Assembly (NCBI GenBank): GCA_038063055.1
Contig: JBBTVY010000007.1
Span: 1-30,290, forward strand
Reading direction: 5' to 3'
From: JACQKT01 sp038063055
GTDB taxonomy: Bacteria > Patescibacteriota > Minisyncoccia > UBA6257 > 2-01-FULL-56-20
DNA: 30,290 bases
This document shows positions 1 through 7,630 of the stretch, in pieces. Below the pieces are notes generated by a model that was not told the DNA's origin, made no database searches, and was given only the letters and a program-made list of their open reading frames with translations. A program made the position numbers and the translations under genes. Numbering within the stretch: the stretch's first letter is position 1; the number at the start of each line of letters is the position of its first letter.

Positions 1-32
1 ACATTCCAACATTCTGCAGAATGTTGGAATGT
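1..32. repeat. Perfect 32-bp palindrome inside ychF
   Basis: The left arm ACATTCCAACATTCTG (1-16) is followed directly by its exact reverse complement (17-32). On the minus strand it is read in frame as part of ychF, giving a peptide around EHSNILQNVGM. It looks like a palindromic element inserted in a coding gene, but its left flank is not visible. Confidence 0.8.
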
Positions 33-754
33 TCTAATTCGACTAAATCATCAATCACATAATCGCCTCCAATTTCTTTTATTCTCTCAAGCAGTCCCGG
101 CGGAACATCGAATTCTCCCCCGTTTAAAAGATAAATCTGTTTTTTTGCCGTAAGAAGCTGGATTTCGCGCACGATTTCTTCCGCCTGCCCTGAGTCCGTC
201 GAATGGGACGCATATTTCACGGCTAAATTTCCCGAACCTAATTCCTCTCGTATTTTATTCAGAATCTCAAAGTTTTTCTCCGCCTTTTTATCGCCACTCC
301 TTTTTTCCGATTCCAAACTCGACAGCCGTTTTTCTATCGTTTCCAGGTCTTTCAGTATGAGTTCGGCGTTGATTATTTCCAGGTCGCGGAGCGGGTCCGG
401 CGCGCCTTCAACGTGTATTATTTCCGGGTCTTTGAAAACGCGCAAAACAACCACTATCGCCTGTGTTTCCCTGATGTGCGACAAAAACTTGTTGCCGAGC
501 CCTTCGCCCTGGTTGGCGCCCTTCACTAAGCCGGCAATATCGTAGAATTCAACGACTGCTGGGACGATTTTTTTTGAATGGCTTATATCCGCGAGTTTTT
601 TCAGACGCTCATCAGGCACGGTTACCACGCCGACATTCGGGTCGATTGTCGCGAACGGATAATTGGCGATGGTTATTTCCTGCTTGGTAAGCGCCTTGAA
701 AAGAGTAGATTTGCCGACGTTAGGAAGGCCTACAATACCGATAGAAAGGCGCAT
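1..754 (-). CDS. ychF: Ribosome-binding ATPase YchF (Obg family), partial
   Basis: The gene starts at the ATG at 754 and runs off the left edge after about 251 codons, so the C-terminal TGS domain is outside the window. The N-terminus MRLSIGIVGLPNVGKST carries the G1/P-loop typical of YchF. It is followed by the switch region (NYPFATIDPNVGVV), the G3 region (FYDIAGLVKGANQGEGLGNKFL) and a coiled-coil insertion. The usual NKxD specificity motif is replaced by a divergent LLNGGE, as expected in YchF, which prefers ATP. The family binds ribosomes and acts in translation and stress responses. The start lies 3 bp after the stop of the upstream protease-like gene, so the two are probably co-transcribed. 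The last visible codons read through a perfect 32-bp palindrome at the window edge. Confidence 0.93.
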   Translation of the reverse strand, partial: MRLSIGIVGLPNVGKSTLFKALTKQEITIANYPFATIDPNVGVVTVPDERLKKLADISHSKKIVPAVVEFYDIAGLVKGANQGEGLGNKFLSHIRETQAIVVVLRVFKDPEIIHVEGAPDPLRDLEIINAELILKDLETIEKRLSSLESEKRSGDKKAEKNFEILNKIREELGSGNLAVKYASHSTDSGQAEEIVREIQLLTAKKQIYLLNGGEFDVPPGLLERIKEIGGDYVIDDLVELEHSNILQNVGM

Positions 755-757
755 AAT

Positions 758-2338
758 TTATTTTTTTTGTATTTCAAAAGGTATTTCTATAACAGGGTCA
801 TTGGTATCATTGGAAAGAATGAACACGGAACCATGATAAGTACCCGCTGTTACCTGGTCCCATGGGTAGATCATTAACGTAGCTTGTGTCTCATCTTGAG
901 GTGGGATACTTAATGAGTTGGGTCCACCCGTCATTGCCGAGAAACTGTCTAAGACTGTTCTATCTTGCTTCTGCGTATTGAACCGTGGTTTGATCGTGAA
1001 ATACAAAGGTTTAGTACCAGTATTTTTTATTTTGAAAGGAATTTCATGTTCAGCATCCGAGAATACCAATGCACGCCGGTCTACGTCAATAAACGCTTCA
1101 TTTTCTTTTTTAGTATTATCGTACCTCATGCGTAGGGTTGGATCACCCAAAATATTTTGAGCTAGCCCTGTAGGAGAAATTTTCAGAGTTTCAAATACCG
1201 GCTTCCCTGACGTAAGAAAATGACTCTCATCTCTTGGCGCCTGAGAGGCTGCAAAGACTGGAACCGAATTCGCGATTACGACTAAACTATCGGTGAATAG
1301 ATATTGTCCAGCCAGGTAATCTTTAGTAGTAAACCGACCGACAGAGCATGACAAGAAAAGACCCAGAAAGGTACTGGCGTTGCCTATATTTTCCGGCTTT
1401 AAATTTTTTTGATGGAATGTGGGCGCACCATGGCCATTAAACAGTATAATTTCATAGTTATGTGACCGATTTAATTCTGTTAAGTATTTCTGATCAGATT
1501 TTACGTCCCAAGGATCTATAAAATTTAATTGGTTAGTTTGATATCCAGTTTTATATCTACCGAACAAAGAAAAATCTTGCATTACTGCAACCTCGCCTTG
1601 CATATCTTTTGGCTGCCGATCAGAAAAGAGTGGCGTGTATATTAAGACATTTTTTTGATAGGAAAATTGGCCGGAGCGATAATCGTGATTTCGCTTGAAA
1701 TAATTTTTCAGCAATGTGACAGAGTCCTGGTTTGATGAGTTCGGCGTCAGTCGGCCGACCCAATAGGGAGGAATAATTATGCCGCCTGGTTGACAAAGAG
1801 TATCTTTATAGGAAAACGCTTTTCTTTCTGTTGAATAGATACAGGCACCAAAAATATCTTGATAGATTGAATCACCTAAAATTAAACCTTCGCTGTTAAA
1901 CACCGAATTCGCATCAACATAATCGGGGTGATAGAAGTAGCCTGTCGGCACATTGCCTACGATTAATACGCCGCTTAAAGTATCGTTTCTGTATGTATTT
2001 AGAACATATTCTTTAAGGTTCAGAACATCATCCGTTGGCTCAACAAGCTTTGTAACCGTGCGGAATCCGAGCTCATTCAGCACGTCTTTGCTGTATGTAT
2101 CCAGTTCGTATTTTAACGCTTCTGCTATATTTTTTTCGACAAGCAACAGAACTATAGGCTGATGTTTATTATCTTCATTTTGAGGTATCGATGTCTTTGT
2201 TATCACGGGGGCAGTTTTGCCTAAAATAAAATATGCTACTCCTACGATAATTAAGAGCGCTATTCCAACGAACATAGGAATTAACCAGTGTTTTTTGGGA
2301 ATGTCTGTATTCGCTATTTGGTTTTCAGGAATATCCAT
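758..2338 (-). CDS. Membrane-anchored C25 (gingipain-like) caspase-fold protein
   Basis: 526 residues. One membrane segment at about residues 20-40, with no cleavage site after it, suggests an N-terminal anchor with the rest outside the cell. The core resembles peptidase family C25: a hydrophobic strand then NGHG (301-304, candidate catalytic His303), then LSCSVG (329-334, candidate nucleophile Cys331), a loop with AGQYLFTDSLVVIANS, and GDPTLRMRY (398-406), which often closes C25 domains. The last 120 residues look like an Ig-like beta domain (SDAEHEIPFKIKNTGTKPL, then a final HGSVFILSNDTNDP segment). The His/Cys dyad is present, so it could be active, but substrates cannot be inferred. It precedes ychF by 3 bp. 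A TAATAT box 7 nt before the ATG could be its promoter. Confidence 0.72.
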   Translation of the reverse strand: MDIPENQIANTDIPKKHWLIPMFVGIALLIIVGVAYFILGKTAPVITKTSIPQNEDNKHQPIVLLLVEKNIAEALKYELDTYSKDVLNELGFRTVTKLVEPTDDVLNLKEYVLNTYRNDTLSGVLIVGNVPTGYFYHPDYVDANSVFNSEGLILGDSIYQDIFGACIYSTERKAFSYKDTLCQPGGIIIPPYWVGRLTPNSSNQDSVTLLKNYFKRNHDYRSGQFSYQKNVLIYTPLFSDRQPKDMQGEVAVMQDFSLFGRYKTGYQTNQLNFIDPWDVKSDQKYLTELNRSHNYEIILFNGHGAPTFHQKNLKPENIGNASTFLGLFLSCSVGRFTTKDYLAGQYLFTDSLVVIANSVPVFAASQAPRDESHFLTSGKPVFETLKISPTGLAQNILGDPTLRMRYDNTKKENEAFIDVDRRALVFSDAEHEIPFKIKNTGTKPLYFTIKPRFNTQKQDRTVLDSFSAMTGGPNSLSIPPQDETQATLMIYPWDQVTAGTYHGSVFILSNDTNDPVIEIPFEIQKK

Positions 2339-2400
2339 TATTTTTATATTAGGAAAGGTAATTTGATTTTGAATTCAACATAGTGTTCTCGCTCCCAAGT

Positions 2401-2937
2401 TCAAAATTTTTTGTAAGTACCTATAAATTCTGCGCGCGCCAGTTCGTGTTTTGCGATTTCCGATTCCAATTGAGCCTTATCGGCTCCGGTAGCCAAATCG
2501 AGCATTGAATCTAGAGCATAAAGCTTGAAAAAATATCTGTGCGTTCCGCTCGGCGGACATGGACCCGTGTAGCCCGGATTTCCGCGGCCATTATTTCCCT
2601 GAGTTCCCGGTGCGCTGTTTTCGTTTATCGCCGGCGTTTTTAAGTCGATATTCCAGATAAGCCAGTGCGTGAAATTACCTATAGTCGCGTCCGGATCGTC
2701 CATTATAATGGCCAAACTTTTGGCGTCCGGCGGGACTTCTCCTATTTCCAGCCTTGGATTTATGTTTTCTCCCTGACAGGTGAATTTTGCGGGAATTGAT
2801 TCGTTATTTTTGAACTCCGGGCTTGAAATATTCATTTTGATTGATTTCTCCGGCGGACCGTTTACTCGCGACAGAAATAAAATAATCGCGAAAATCGCCA
2901 ATAAAAAAACTATAACATAAACGGCGAAACTTTTCAT
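2401..2937 (-). CDS. PEBP / YbhB-YbcL family protein, exported or anchored
   Basis: 178 residues. Residues 5-23 form a hydrophobic N-terminal segment (signal anchor or uncleaved signal), followed by a phosphatidylethanolamine-binding-protein fold. Visible family motifs are the DPDAT of the ligand pocket, FTHWLIWNI, and the GYTGPCPPSGTHRYFFKLYALD block. The closest group is bacterial YbhB/YbcL ('Raf kinase inhibitor-like'), whose biochemical role is still poorly defined. The length fits the family plus a membrane segment. The ATG at 2937 overlaps the stop of the upstream 105-residue gene (ATGA), which points to translational coupling. Confidence 0.9.
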   Translation of the reverse strand: MKSFAVYVIVFLLAIFAIILFLSRVNGPPEKSIKMNISSPEFKNNESIPAKFTCQGENINPRLEIGEVPPDAKSLAIIMDDPDATIGNFTHWLIWNIDLKTPAINENSAPGTQGNNGRGNPGYTGPCPPSGTHRYFFKLYALDSMLDLATGADKAQLESEIAKHELARAEFIGTYKKF

Positions 2938-3251
2938 ATCGCGTTTTTTATTTCCCTGATAATTTCTTCAGGCAACGATTCTCCGGGTTTCGTGCGGCCG
3001 GGATATTTCCATGCGCTTATTATTTTGCGGCGGGTTTTTTCCTCCTGAATCATCAACCAGATTTCGTAGGGATGCTTCTCGCTACCCGCCTGTTGCATCA
3101 TGGCTATCGTGTCCGGCGCGATTCCCTCTTCTATTCTCTTCGGATAGCTTATAACTCTTTTCAATCTGTTCTCCGAAAGACCGTAGAACCGCATCTTGTA
3201 GCGGCTATGGCTTGTCCAGTGCAATGGCTTTGGTTTTCTCAATATAGTCAT
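2934..3251 (-). CDS. Small basic protein of unknown function
   Basis: 105 residues, not assigned to a family. It is basic at the N-terminus (KPKPLHWTSHSRYKMRFYGLSENRLKRVI) and has an IPKRI/IEEGIAPDT-like middle, a YEIWLMIQEEKTRRKIISAWKYPGR strand region and a C-terminal helix. The layout, one helix followed by short beta strands with HxxxR and a late W, resembles the small RelE/DUF4258-like fold often seen in phage and toxin proteins, but no catalytic set can be claimed. It overlaps the PEBP gene by 4 bp, so they form one transcript. An extended -10 (TGATATGAT on the minus strand near 3311-3319) could start it with a leader of about 55 nt. Confidence 0.6.
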   Translation of the reverse strand: MTILRKPKPLHWTSHSRYKMRFYGLSENRLKRVISYPKRIEEGIAPDTIAMMQQAGSEKHPYEIWLMIQEEKTRRKIISAWKYPGRTKPGESLPEEIIREIKNAI

Positions 3252-3369
3252 GATTCAACCCATTCAACATGTTCAGGGCAAGCAAGCTCGCCATAAATCA
3301 ATTATTAAAATCATATCATAATTGACCAATGAAAACGGCTTAATAAAAAACCAGTTATATCACTACCAA

Positions 3370-3472
3370 CGATTGTAGCTAAAAAGGGAACAATGATGAA
3401 AAAACATTTACTAACATTTCTGAACAACTTAAATAACGATTGTAGCTAAAAAGAGAACAATGATGAAAAAAA
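3370..3472 (+). repeat. Upstream pair of the helicase-framing repeat
   Basis: Two copies of a 36-bp core beginning CGATTGTAGCTAAAAAG start at 3370 and 3437, 67 bp apart. Each holds a short ATTGT...ACAAT stem. The 31 bp between the copies (3406-3436) resembles the sequence before the downstream copies, so the true unit is about 67 bp. The pair ends about 45 bp before the helicase ATG. Confidence 0.85.
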
Positions 3473-3508
3473 AACAGGTTATTGAAAAAATTTAGAAAAA
3501 AGGTAAGA

Positions 3509-3514
3509 TAAAAT
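3509..3514 (+). promoter_or_regulatory. -10 box close to the helicase start
   Basis: TAAAAT ends 5 nt before the ATG at 3520. No SD is present. A transcript from here would be leaderless or nearly so. Confidence 0.45.
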
Positions 3515-3519
3515 TTTAT

Positions 3520-5469
3520 ATGACTCAATCTCAAGCGCTATTAATATTGAAAACTGGCGCGAACGTTTTTTTGACCGGTGAGCCGGGGTCCGGCAAGACG
3601 CATACAATTAACGAATATGTGACTTACTTGCGCACACAAAGTATCGAGCCGGCAATCACGGCCTCAACCGGCATTGCCGCGACGCACATTGGCGGGATAA
3701 CCATTCATTCGTGGAGCGGCATGGGAATTAAAACGAAATTGGACAAATACGATCTTGATAAAATCTCATCAAGCAAACATATCGTAAAGCGCATCCGGCG
3801 CGCCAAAGTCCTTATCATAGATGAAGTGTCCATGCTTCCTCCTGAAACTCTCTCCATGATCGATGCTATTTGTCGCAAAATCAAACAGAATACGGAGCCA
3901 TTTGGTGGCGTTCAAATCGTCTTAGTCGGCGATTTTTTCCAGTTGCCGCCGATTGTAAAAACAGAAGTAGTGAACGACTCGCAAATAATGTTCGCTGAAG
4001 GGTCGCCGGTCCGTTTCGTTTATGACTCTCCTGTGTGGGGACGGACAAACCCAATTGTCTGCTATCTCACCGAACAGCACCGGCAGGACGATAGCGATTT
4101 TCTTGCTTTGCTCTCGGCAATTCGGCGCAATGTCTTCGGTGATGATCACTTGTTTCACATTAAAAGCAGAAAAATTGACTATCGTGCCGCGCAGAATGGC
4201 GCACCGAAACTCTTTTCGCATAATGTAGATGTGGATCGTGTCAATGACAAAATACTCGCCGATCTTCCTGGCGAGTCAAAAGTATTTACAATGTCCTCGC
4301 AAGGCCCGGATGTGCTCGCCTCTGCACTTAAGAAGGGATGTCTTTCTCCCGAAACGCTTTATCTTAAGGTCGGAGCGGCCGTGATGTTCACAAAAAATAA
4401 TCCGAAAGAAGGGTTTGTGAATGGTACGCTTGGCGCAGTTGAAGGATTTGATGAACACAACGGTTATCCGATTATAAAAACGCGAAACGGAAGAAAGATT
4501 GAAGTTGAGCCAATGGACTGGACGGTGGAAGAGAATGGAAAAATTCGTGCGCGAATTATGCAATTACCACTTCGTCTTGCTTGGGCAATCACAGTGCACA
4601 AGAGTCAAGGTATGAGCTTGGATGAGGCGGTGGTGGATTTAAGCGATGTTTTTGAATTCGGACAAGGTTACGTTGCGCTCTCGCGTGTCAGGCGGCTTTC
4701 AGGCCTGTATCTTCTCGGTTGGAATGAGCGCGCGTTTCAGGTACACCCCGAAGTATTGGAAAGGGATGTACAGTTTCGCGCTCGGTCAGAGCAGACAACG
4801 CACATATTCAGCGGGTTTACAGGAGATAAGATTACGGCAATGCATGAGCAGTTCATTCACTTATGCGGAGGTAAAATCATTTCAGAAAACCGCGTTAGTG
4901 AGCCGAAAATATCTAGTATTCTACACATAGGCCGCCAGTATCAAAACGCTCGAGGTGAGCGACGCTGGGAACGCACACTTGCTCTTATTCGGTCTGGAAA
5001 AACGATTGCTGATGTTGCGAAAATGCGCGGCAGGACCGAAGGAACAATTTGGGAACATTTGGAATCTCTACGTATGCTCGATAAAATATCAACGCAGGAT
5101 ATCGCGCATCTCGCGCGTGGACACGAGCAGTCAATCGCCAAAATTCATGTCGCGTTCCGTGAACTTGGCACTGATAAACTCTCGCCTATTTTTGAAAAAC
5201 TTGGCGGTGTATATTCATACGAAATATTGCGAATAGCTCGGCTAATGCTCAACGAAAAATTTACACAAGAAACCTCATTGTCGTCAGGTTTTGAAAAAGT
5301 AAGAGAAAAATACCCAAATACCTATTTGCCGTGGGACAAAACACAAGATGAGGAATTGCGAGAGCTTTTTGTAAAAGGTTCGTTTATTGTTGACCTCGCA
5401 AAAACATTCAATAGAACAAGAGGGGCAATCAAGTCACGCCTTGCTAAATTAGGGCTTTCGGATGATTGA
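3520..5469 (+). CDS. Pif1-like superfamily 1B helicase with C-terminal HTH domains
   Basis: 649 residues, the only large plus-strand gene in the window. Helicase motifs are in order: Walker A GEPGSGKT (20-27), motif Ia TASTGIAATHIGG, Walker B IDEVSML (100-106), motif III GDFFQLPP (137-144), the LTEQHRQ arginine motif (183-189), motif V AITVHKSQGMSLDEA (356-370) and motif VI YVALSRVRR (384-392). About 110 residues with no clear motif follow, then a helix-turn-helix around 488-525 (IADVAKMRGRTEGTIWEHLESL, like the HTH at the end of some RecQ proteins), and a second HTH-like end (615-649, FIVDLAKTFNRTRGAIKSRLAKLG). Pif1 enzymes are 5'-3' DNA helicases that resolve G-quadruplexes and stalled forks. 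The two HTH modules suggest DNA binding. The gene is framed by direct repeats and opposes its neighbours. Confidence 0.93.
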   Translation: MTQSQALLILKTGANVFLTGEPGSGKTHTINEYVTYLRTQSIEPAITASTGIAATHIGGITIHSWSGMGIKTKLDKYDLDKISSSKHIVKRIRRAKVLIIDEVSMLPPETLSMIDAICRKIKQNTEPFGGVQIVLVGDFFQLPPIVKTEVVNDSQIMFAEGSPVRFVYDSPVWGRTNPIVCYLTEQHRQDDSDFLALLSAIRRNVFGDDHLFHIKSRKIDYRAAQNGAPKLFSHNVDVDRVNDKILADLPGESKVFTMSSQGPDVLASALKKGCLSPETLYLKVGAAVMFTKNNPKEGFVNGTLGAVEGFDEHNGYPIIKTRNGRKIEVEPMDWTVEENGKIRARIMQLPLRLAWAITVHKSQGMSLDEAVVDLSDVFEFGQGYVALSRVRRLSGLYLLGWNERAFQVHPEVLERDVQFRARSEQTTHIFSGFTGDKITAMHEQFIHLCGGKIISENRVSEPKISSILHIGRQYQNARGERRWERTLALIRSGKTIADVAKMRGRTEGTIWEHLESLRMLDKISTQDIAHLARGHEQSIAKIHVAFRELGTDKLSPIFEKLGGVYSYEILRIARLMLNEKFTQETSLSSGFEKVREKYPNTYLPWDKTQDEELRELFVKGSFIVDLAKTFNRTRGAIKSRLAKLGLSDD

Positions 5470-5489
5470 TAAAATTACAGTAGCGAAGA

Positions 5490-5615
5490 GTTTATTGACA
5501 TTTTGAACAACCCCAAATAACGATTGTAGCTAAAAAGTGAACAATGATAAAAACACTTATTACTTGATATTTTTTAACAAGCCAAACAATGATTGTAGCT
5601 AAAAAAGCTACAATC
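5490..5615 (+). repeat. Downstream pair of the helicase-framing repeat
   Basis: Two more copies start at 5521 and 5590, 69 bp apart. The sequence before 5521 (GACATTTT, GAACAAC, AAATAA) matches that before 3437 at about 20 of 24 positions. The last copy is a hairpin: GATTGTAGCT (5591-5600), five A, AGCTACAATC (5606-5615). Confidence 0.85.
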
Positions 5616-5659
5616 ATAAAGTTGATGTAATGTGATAGGAGTTTGAATAATAAAATAAA

Positions 5660-6370
5660 TCAAAAATCCGAAACAGACGGCATGCAATTTCCGACGCTTT
5701 TGCTGTAGCGGCAGTATTGGCATTCATCGGAAGCCAAAGGAGGTTCTTCAAACTCTACCGTCTCGCGCGCCCGTAAAAGCGTCTCTTCTATCCATGAATC
5801 GTCTCCCTTATGCGATTCAATCAGTAAATCAAACGGCAAAACTGCTTTTGTAAGTCCGTTTTCAATTGAGAAGCCGTTGGCTTTGTTGGCTCTGGCGAAA
5901 ACGAAATAGCCGACGGGAGAAACTTCGAATCCGTTTTTTCGGAGAAGCCACTGGTAAACTTCCATCTGGCGGCGGTAGGAATCCTGAACCTTATGCTGGT
6001 TGGCTCCAGTCGCCTTGTAATCGACGACAATCAGTTCTCCGCCGGGATTGACCCAAACGTCGTCGACGGCTCCGAAAACCATGAAATCCGTGGGTTCGTG
6101 AAGATAACGAACTCCGGTAAAGTTGTGCCGCCATTCGTTAATTTTTTCGTTTTTATAAGGCACCGCTTCAATATTGTTTTCAAGCATAACCGGATGCGGC
6201 TTACCTTTCTCGCGATAAGAGTCGAATTCCTGCTTCAAAAGATAATCGACGGCGTTGTTGATGGTGTATGGAAACGGAGGAGGGCGCTTCACTCCTTTTT
6301 TCAAATCCAACCAGAAACAGCGCGGGCAATCCACCAACAGGTCGATTTTCGAACGCGAAAGCTTGGTCAT
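5660..6370 (-). CDS. PD-(D/E)XK nuclease, Cas4/RecB-like, with Cys cluster
   Basis: 236 residues. The nuclease core is visible: GAVDDVW (100-106, Asp103/104), VVDYKAT (115-121, Asp117 and Lys119) and QMEVYQ (135-140), giving the D...(D)xK...QxxxY pattern of RecB/Cas4 enzymes. Cysteines at both ends (Cys15, Cys18; Cys217, Cys220, Cys229) resemble the split Fe-S ligand set of Cas4 and AddB, so an Fe-S cluster is plausible. Enzymes of this type process DNA ends in repair, recombination or CRISPR adaptation. No cas gene is present, and I know this small family as a common stand-alone gene in Parcubacteria. It converges with the helicase across the downstream repeats. The start is set by the ATG with a TATTAT box 6 nt before it. 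Confidence 0.85.
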   Translation of the reverse strand: MTKLSRSKIDLLVDCPRCFWLDLKKGVKRPPPFPYTINNAVDYLLKQEFDSYREKGKPHPVMLENNIEAVPYKNEKINEWRHNFTGVRYLHEPTDFMVFGAVDDVWVNPGGELIVVDYKATGANQHKVQDSYRRQMEVYQWLLRKNGFEVSPVGYFVFARANKANGFSIENGLTKAVLPFDLLIESHKGDDSWIEETLLRARETVEFEEPPLASDECQYCRYSKSVGNCMPSVSDF

Positions 6371-6376
6371 TTAGTT

Positions 6377-6382
6377 ATAATA
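6377..6382 (-). promoter_or_regulatory. -10 box close to the nuclease start
   Basis: TATTAT on the minus strand, 6 nt before the ATG at 6370. No SD is visible. Confidence 0.4.
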
Positions 6383-6427
6383 ACCGTTCGGCGCAGGTTT
6401 GGCAAAATAAATGCTTAATAATATGGG

Positions 6428-7630
6428 TTATTTCGCTCTTTTCATCTTTTCCTCCACTTTTTTCACGGCGATTTCCATTCCGACTTCGCGCGGATTTCTT
6501 TTTTCCTTAATGCTTCTGCTCAAAACTAAATAAGTCGCCATTCTTACTTTCTTTCGGACTAAATCGAACATTCTCTTCGGATTATATCCCCTGTATTCGG
6601 CATAGGATGAAATTACTCCGCCAGCGTTGGCCACGAAATCAGGCACTATCGGAATCCCCTTTTTAAAAAATTCATTCTCAATTTTTTCGCTCATTGGGAT
6701 ATTTCCCGCTTCAACGATGATTCTGACACGCACGGCGTTTTTATTGGAATCATTTATGACGTCGGTGACTGAAGCCGGTATCAGAATATCCGCCGGAATG
6801 CCCCAAAATTCCTTTTCACTTATTTTGAATTTGGGAAAAACCTTAACCAACGAGCGCCTGTTTTTGATAACTTTTCCGATAATGCGTTTATCAAATCCAT
6901 TTTTAGAAAAAACAGCGCCGCTCTTATCCGCTAAAGCGACTATTTTTGCTCCTTTCTCTGTCAAAAATTTGTAGGCGAACGTCCCGACATTGCCGAAGCC
7001 GTGTATCGCCACAGTGGCGTTTTTAAGCGAGATTCCCGCCAGTTCCGCGGCGACTTTCGTTGATTCCACAACTCCGAATCCCGTACTGCCGAATTCGTGC
7101 GGAATTCCGCACTTGCCGCCCCGCCAGCCGGCGGGGCGAGACTCGCCCGCCTTAAGGCGGGCGGTTCGCCCTCCTAATGTTTCCATACACACGTTCGCGG
7201 GCTTGCCCGTTGCCGTTCTCCAATTCCCCGTCGCTTCGACAAACCATTTCATTTCTTCCTCGCCGCTGTTCACGTCCGGCCCCGCTATGTATTTTCTCGG
7301 GGTAAAAACAGATATCGCGCGCGCGAAACTCTGGATAAATTTTTTCTTTAGTTCTTTATCTCGCAAAACTTCCTGTGGCATTACAATGCCTGCTTTCGCG
7401 CCGCCGAAAGGAATATCAGCCAAGGCGTTTTTCCAGGTCATCGTCCGCGCCAGCCGAAAAATTTCATCAACTGTGACGTCAGCGGTCATTCTTATTCCTC
7501 CCTTTCCCGGCCCGAGCGCGGTATTGTCTATTACCAAAAATCCCTTCATTCCGATGGAAGGGTCATAAACTTCAACCACGTATTCCGGGCCGAATTTATC
7601 TTTTTTTATTTTAATTTCGGTTTTCATCAT
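6428..7630 (-). CDS. gdhA: Glu/Leu/Phe/Val dehydrogenase with in-frame insertion
   Basis: 400 residues. The GGIRM substrate-binding motif (44-48) and the catalytic region TWKNALADIPFGGAKAGI (65-82) identify the NAD(P)-dependent amino-acid dehydrogenase family, most likely glutamate dehydrogenase, which interconverts glutamate and 2-oxoglutarate plus ammonia. The Rossmann domain follows, with VAIHGFGNVG (about 207-216), and late in the protein VPDFVANAGGV. Residues 155-178 (RTARLKAGESRPAGWRGGKCG and flanks) interrupt the otherwise conserved METLGG...GSTGFGV block and coincide with a run of palindromes, so they are an inserted element read in frame. Leu and Glu specificity cannot be separated by eye. 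The ATG overlaps the stop of the pgeF-like gene. Confidence 0.9.
   Translation of the reverse strand: MMKTEIKIKKDKFGPEYVVEVYDPSIGMKGFLVIDNTALGPGKGGIRMTADVTVDEIFRLARTMTWKNALADIPFGGAKAGIVMPQEVLRDKELKKKFIQSFARAISVFTPRKYIAGPDVNSGEEEMKWFVEATGNWRTATGKPANVCMETLGGRTARLKAGESRPAGWRGGKCGIPHEFGSTGFGVVESTKVAAELAGISLKNATVAIHGFGNVGTFAYKFLTEKGAKIVALADKSGAVFSKNGFDKRIIGKVIKNRRSLVKVFPKFKISEKEFWGIPADILIPASVTDVINDSNKNAVRVRIIVEAGNIPMSEKIENEFFKKGIPIVPDFVANAGGVISSYAEYRGYNPKRMFDLVRKKVRMATYLVLSRSIKEKRNPREVGMEIAVKKVEEKMKRAK
7097..7163. repeat. Three stacked GC-rich palindromes inside gdhA
   Basis: GTGCGGAATTCCGCAC (7097-7112) is a perfect 16-bp palindrome. GCCCCGCC (7118-7125) pairs with GGCGGGGC (7130-7137). CGCCCGCCTTAAGGCGGGCG (7144-7163) is a perfect 20-bp palindrome, and GGGCGAG/CTCGCCC links the last two. 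All lie in frame and match the extra residues 156-178 of the protein. Confidence 0.85.

Noticed and set aside
3370..5615. CRISPR array (36-bp repeats about 31 bp apart, near a Cas4-like nuclease)
   Set aside because: The would-be spacers are related to one another (CATTTT, GAACAAC, AAATAA blocks recur), there are only two copies per side, and no cas gene is present. It is a tandem repeat of a longer unit.
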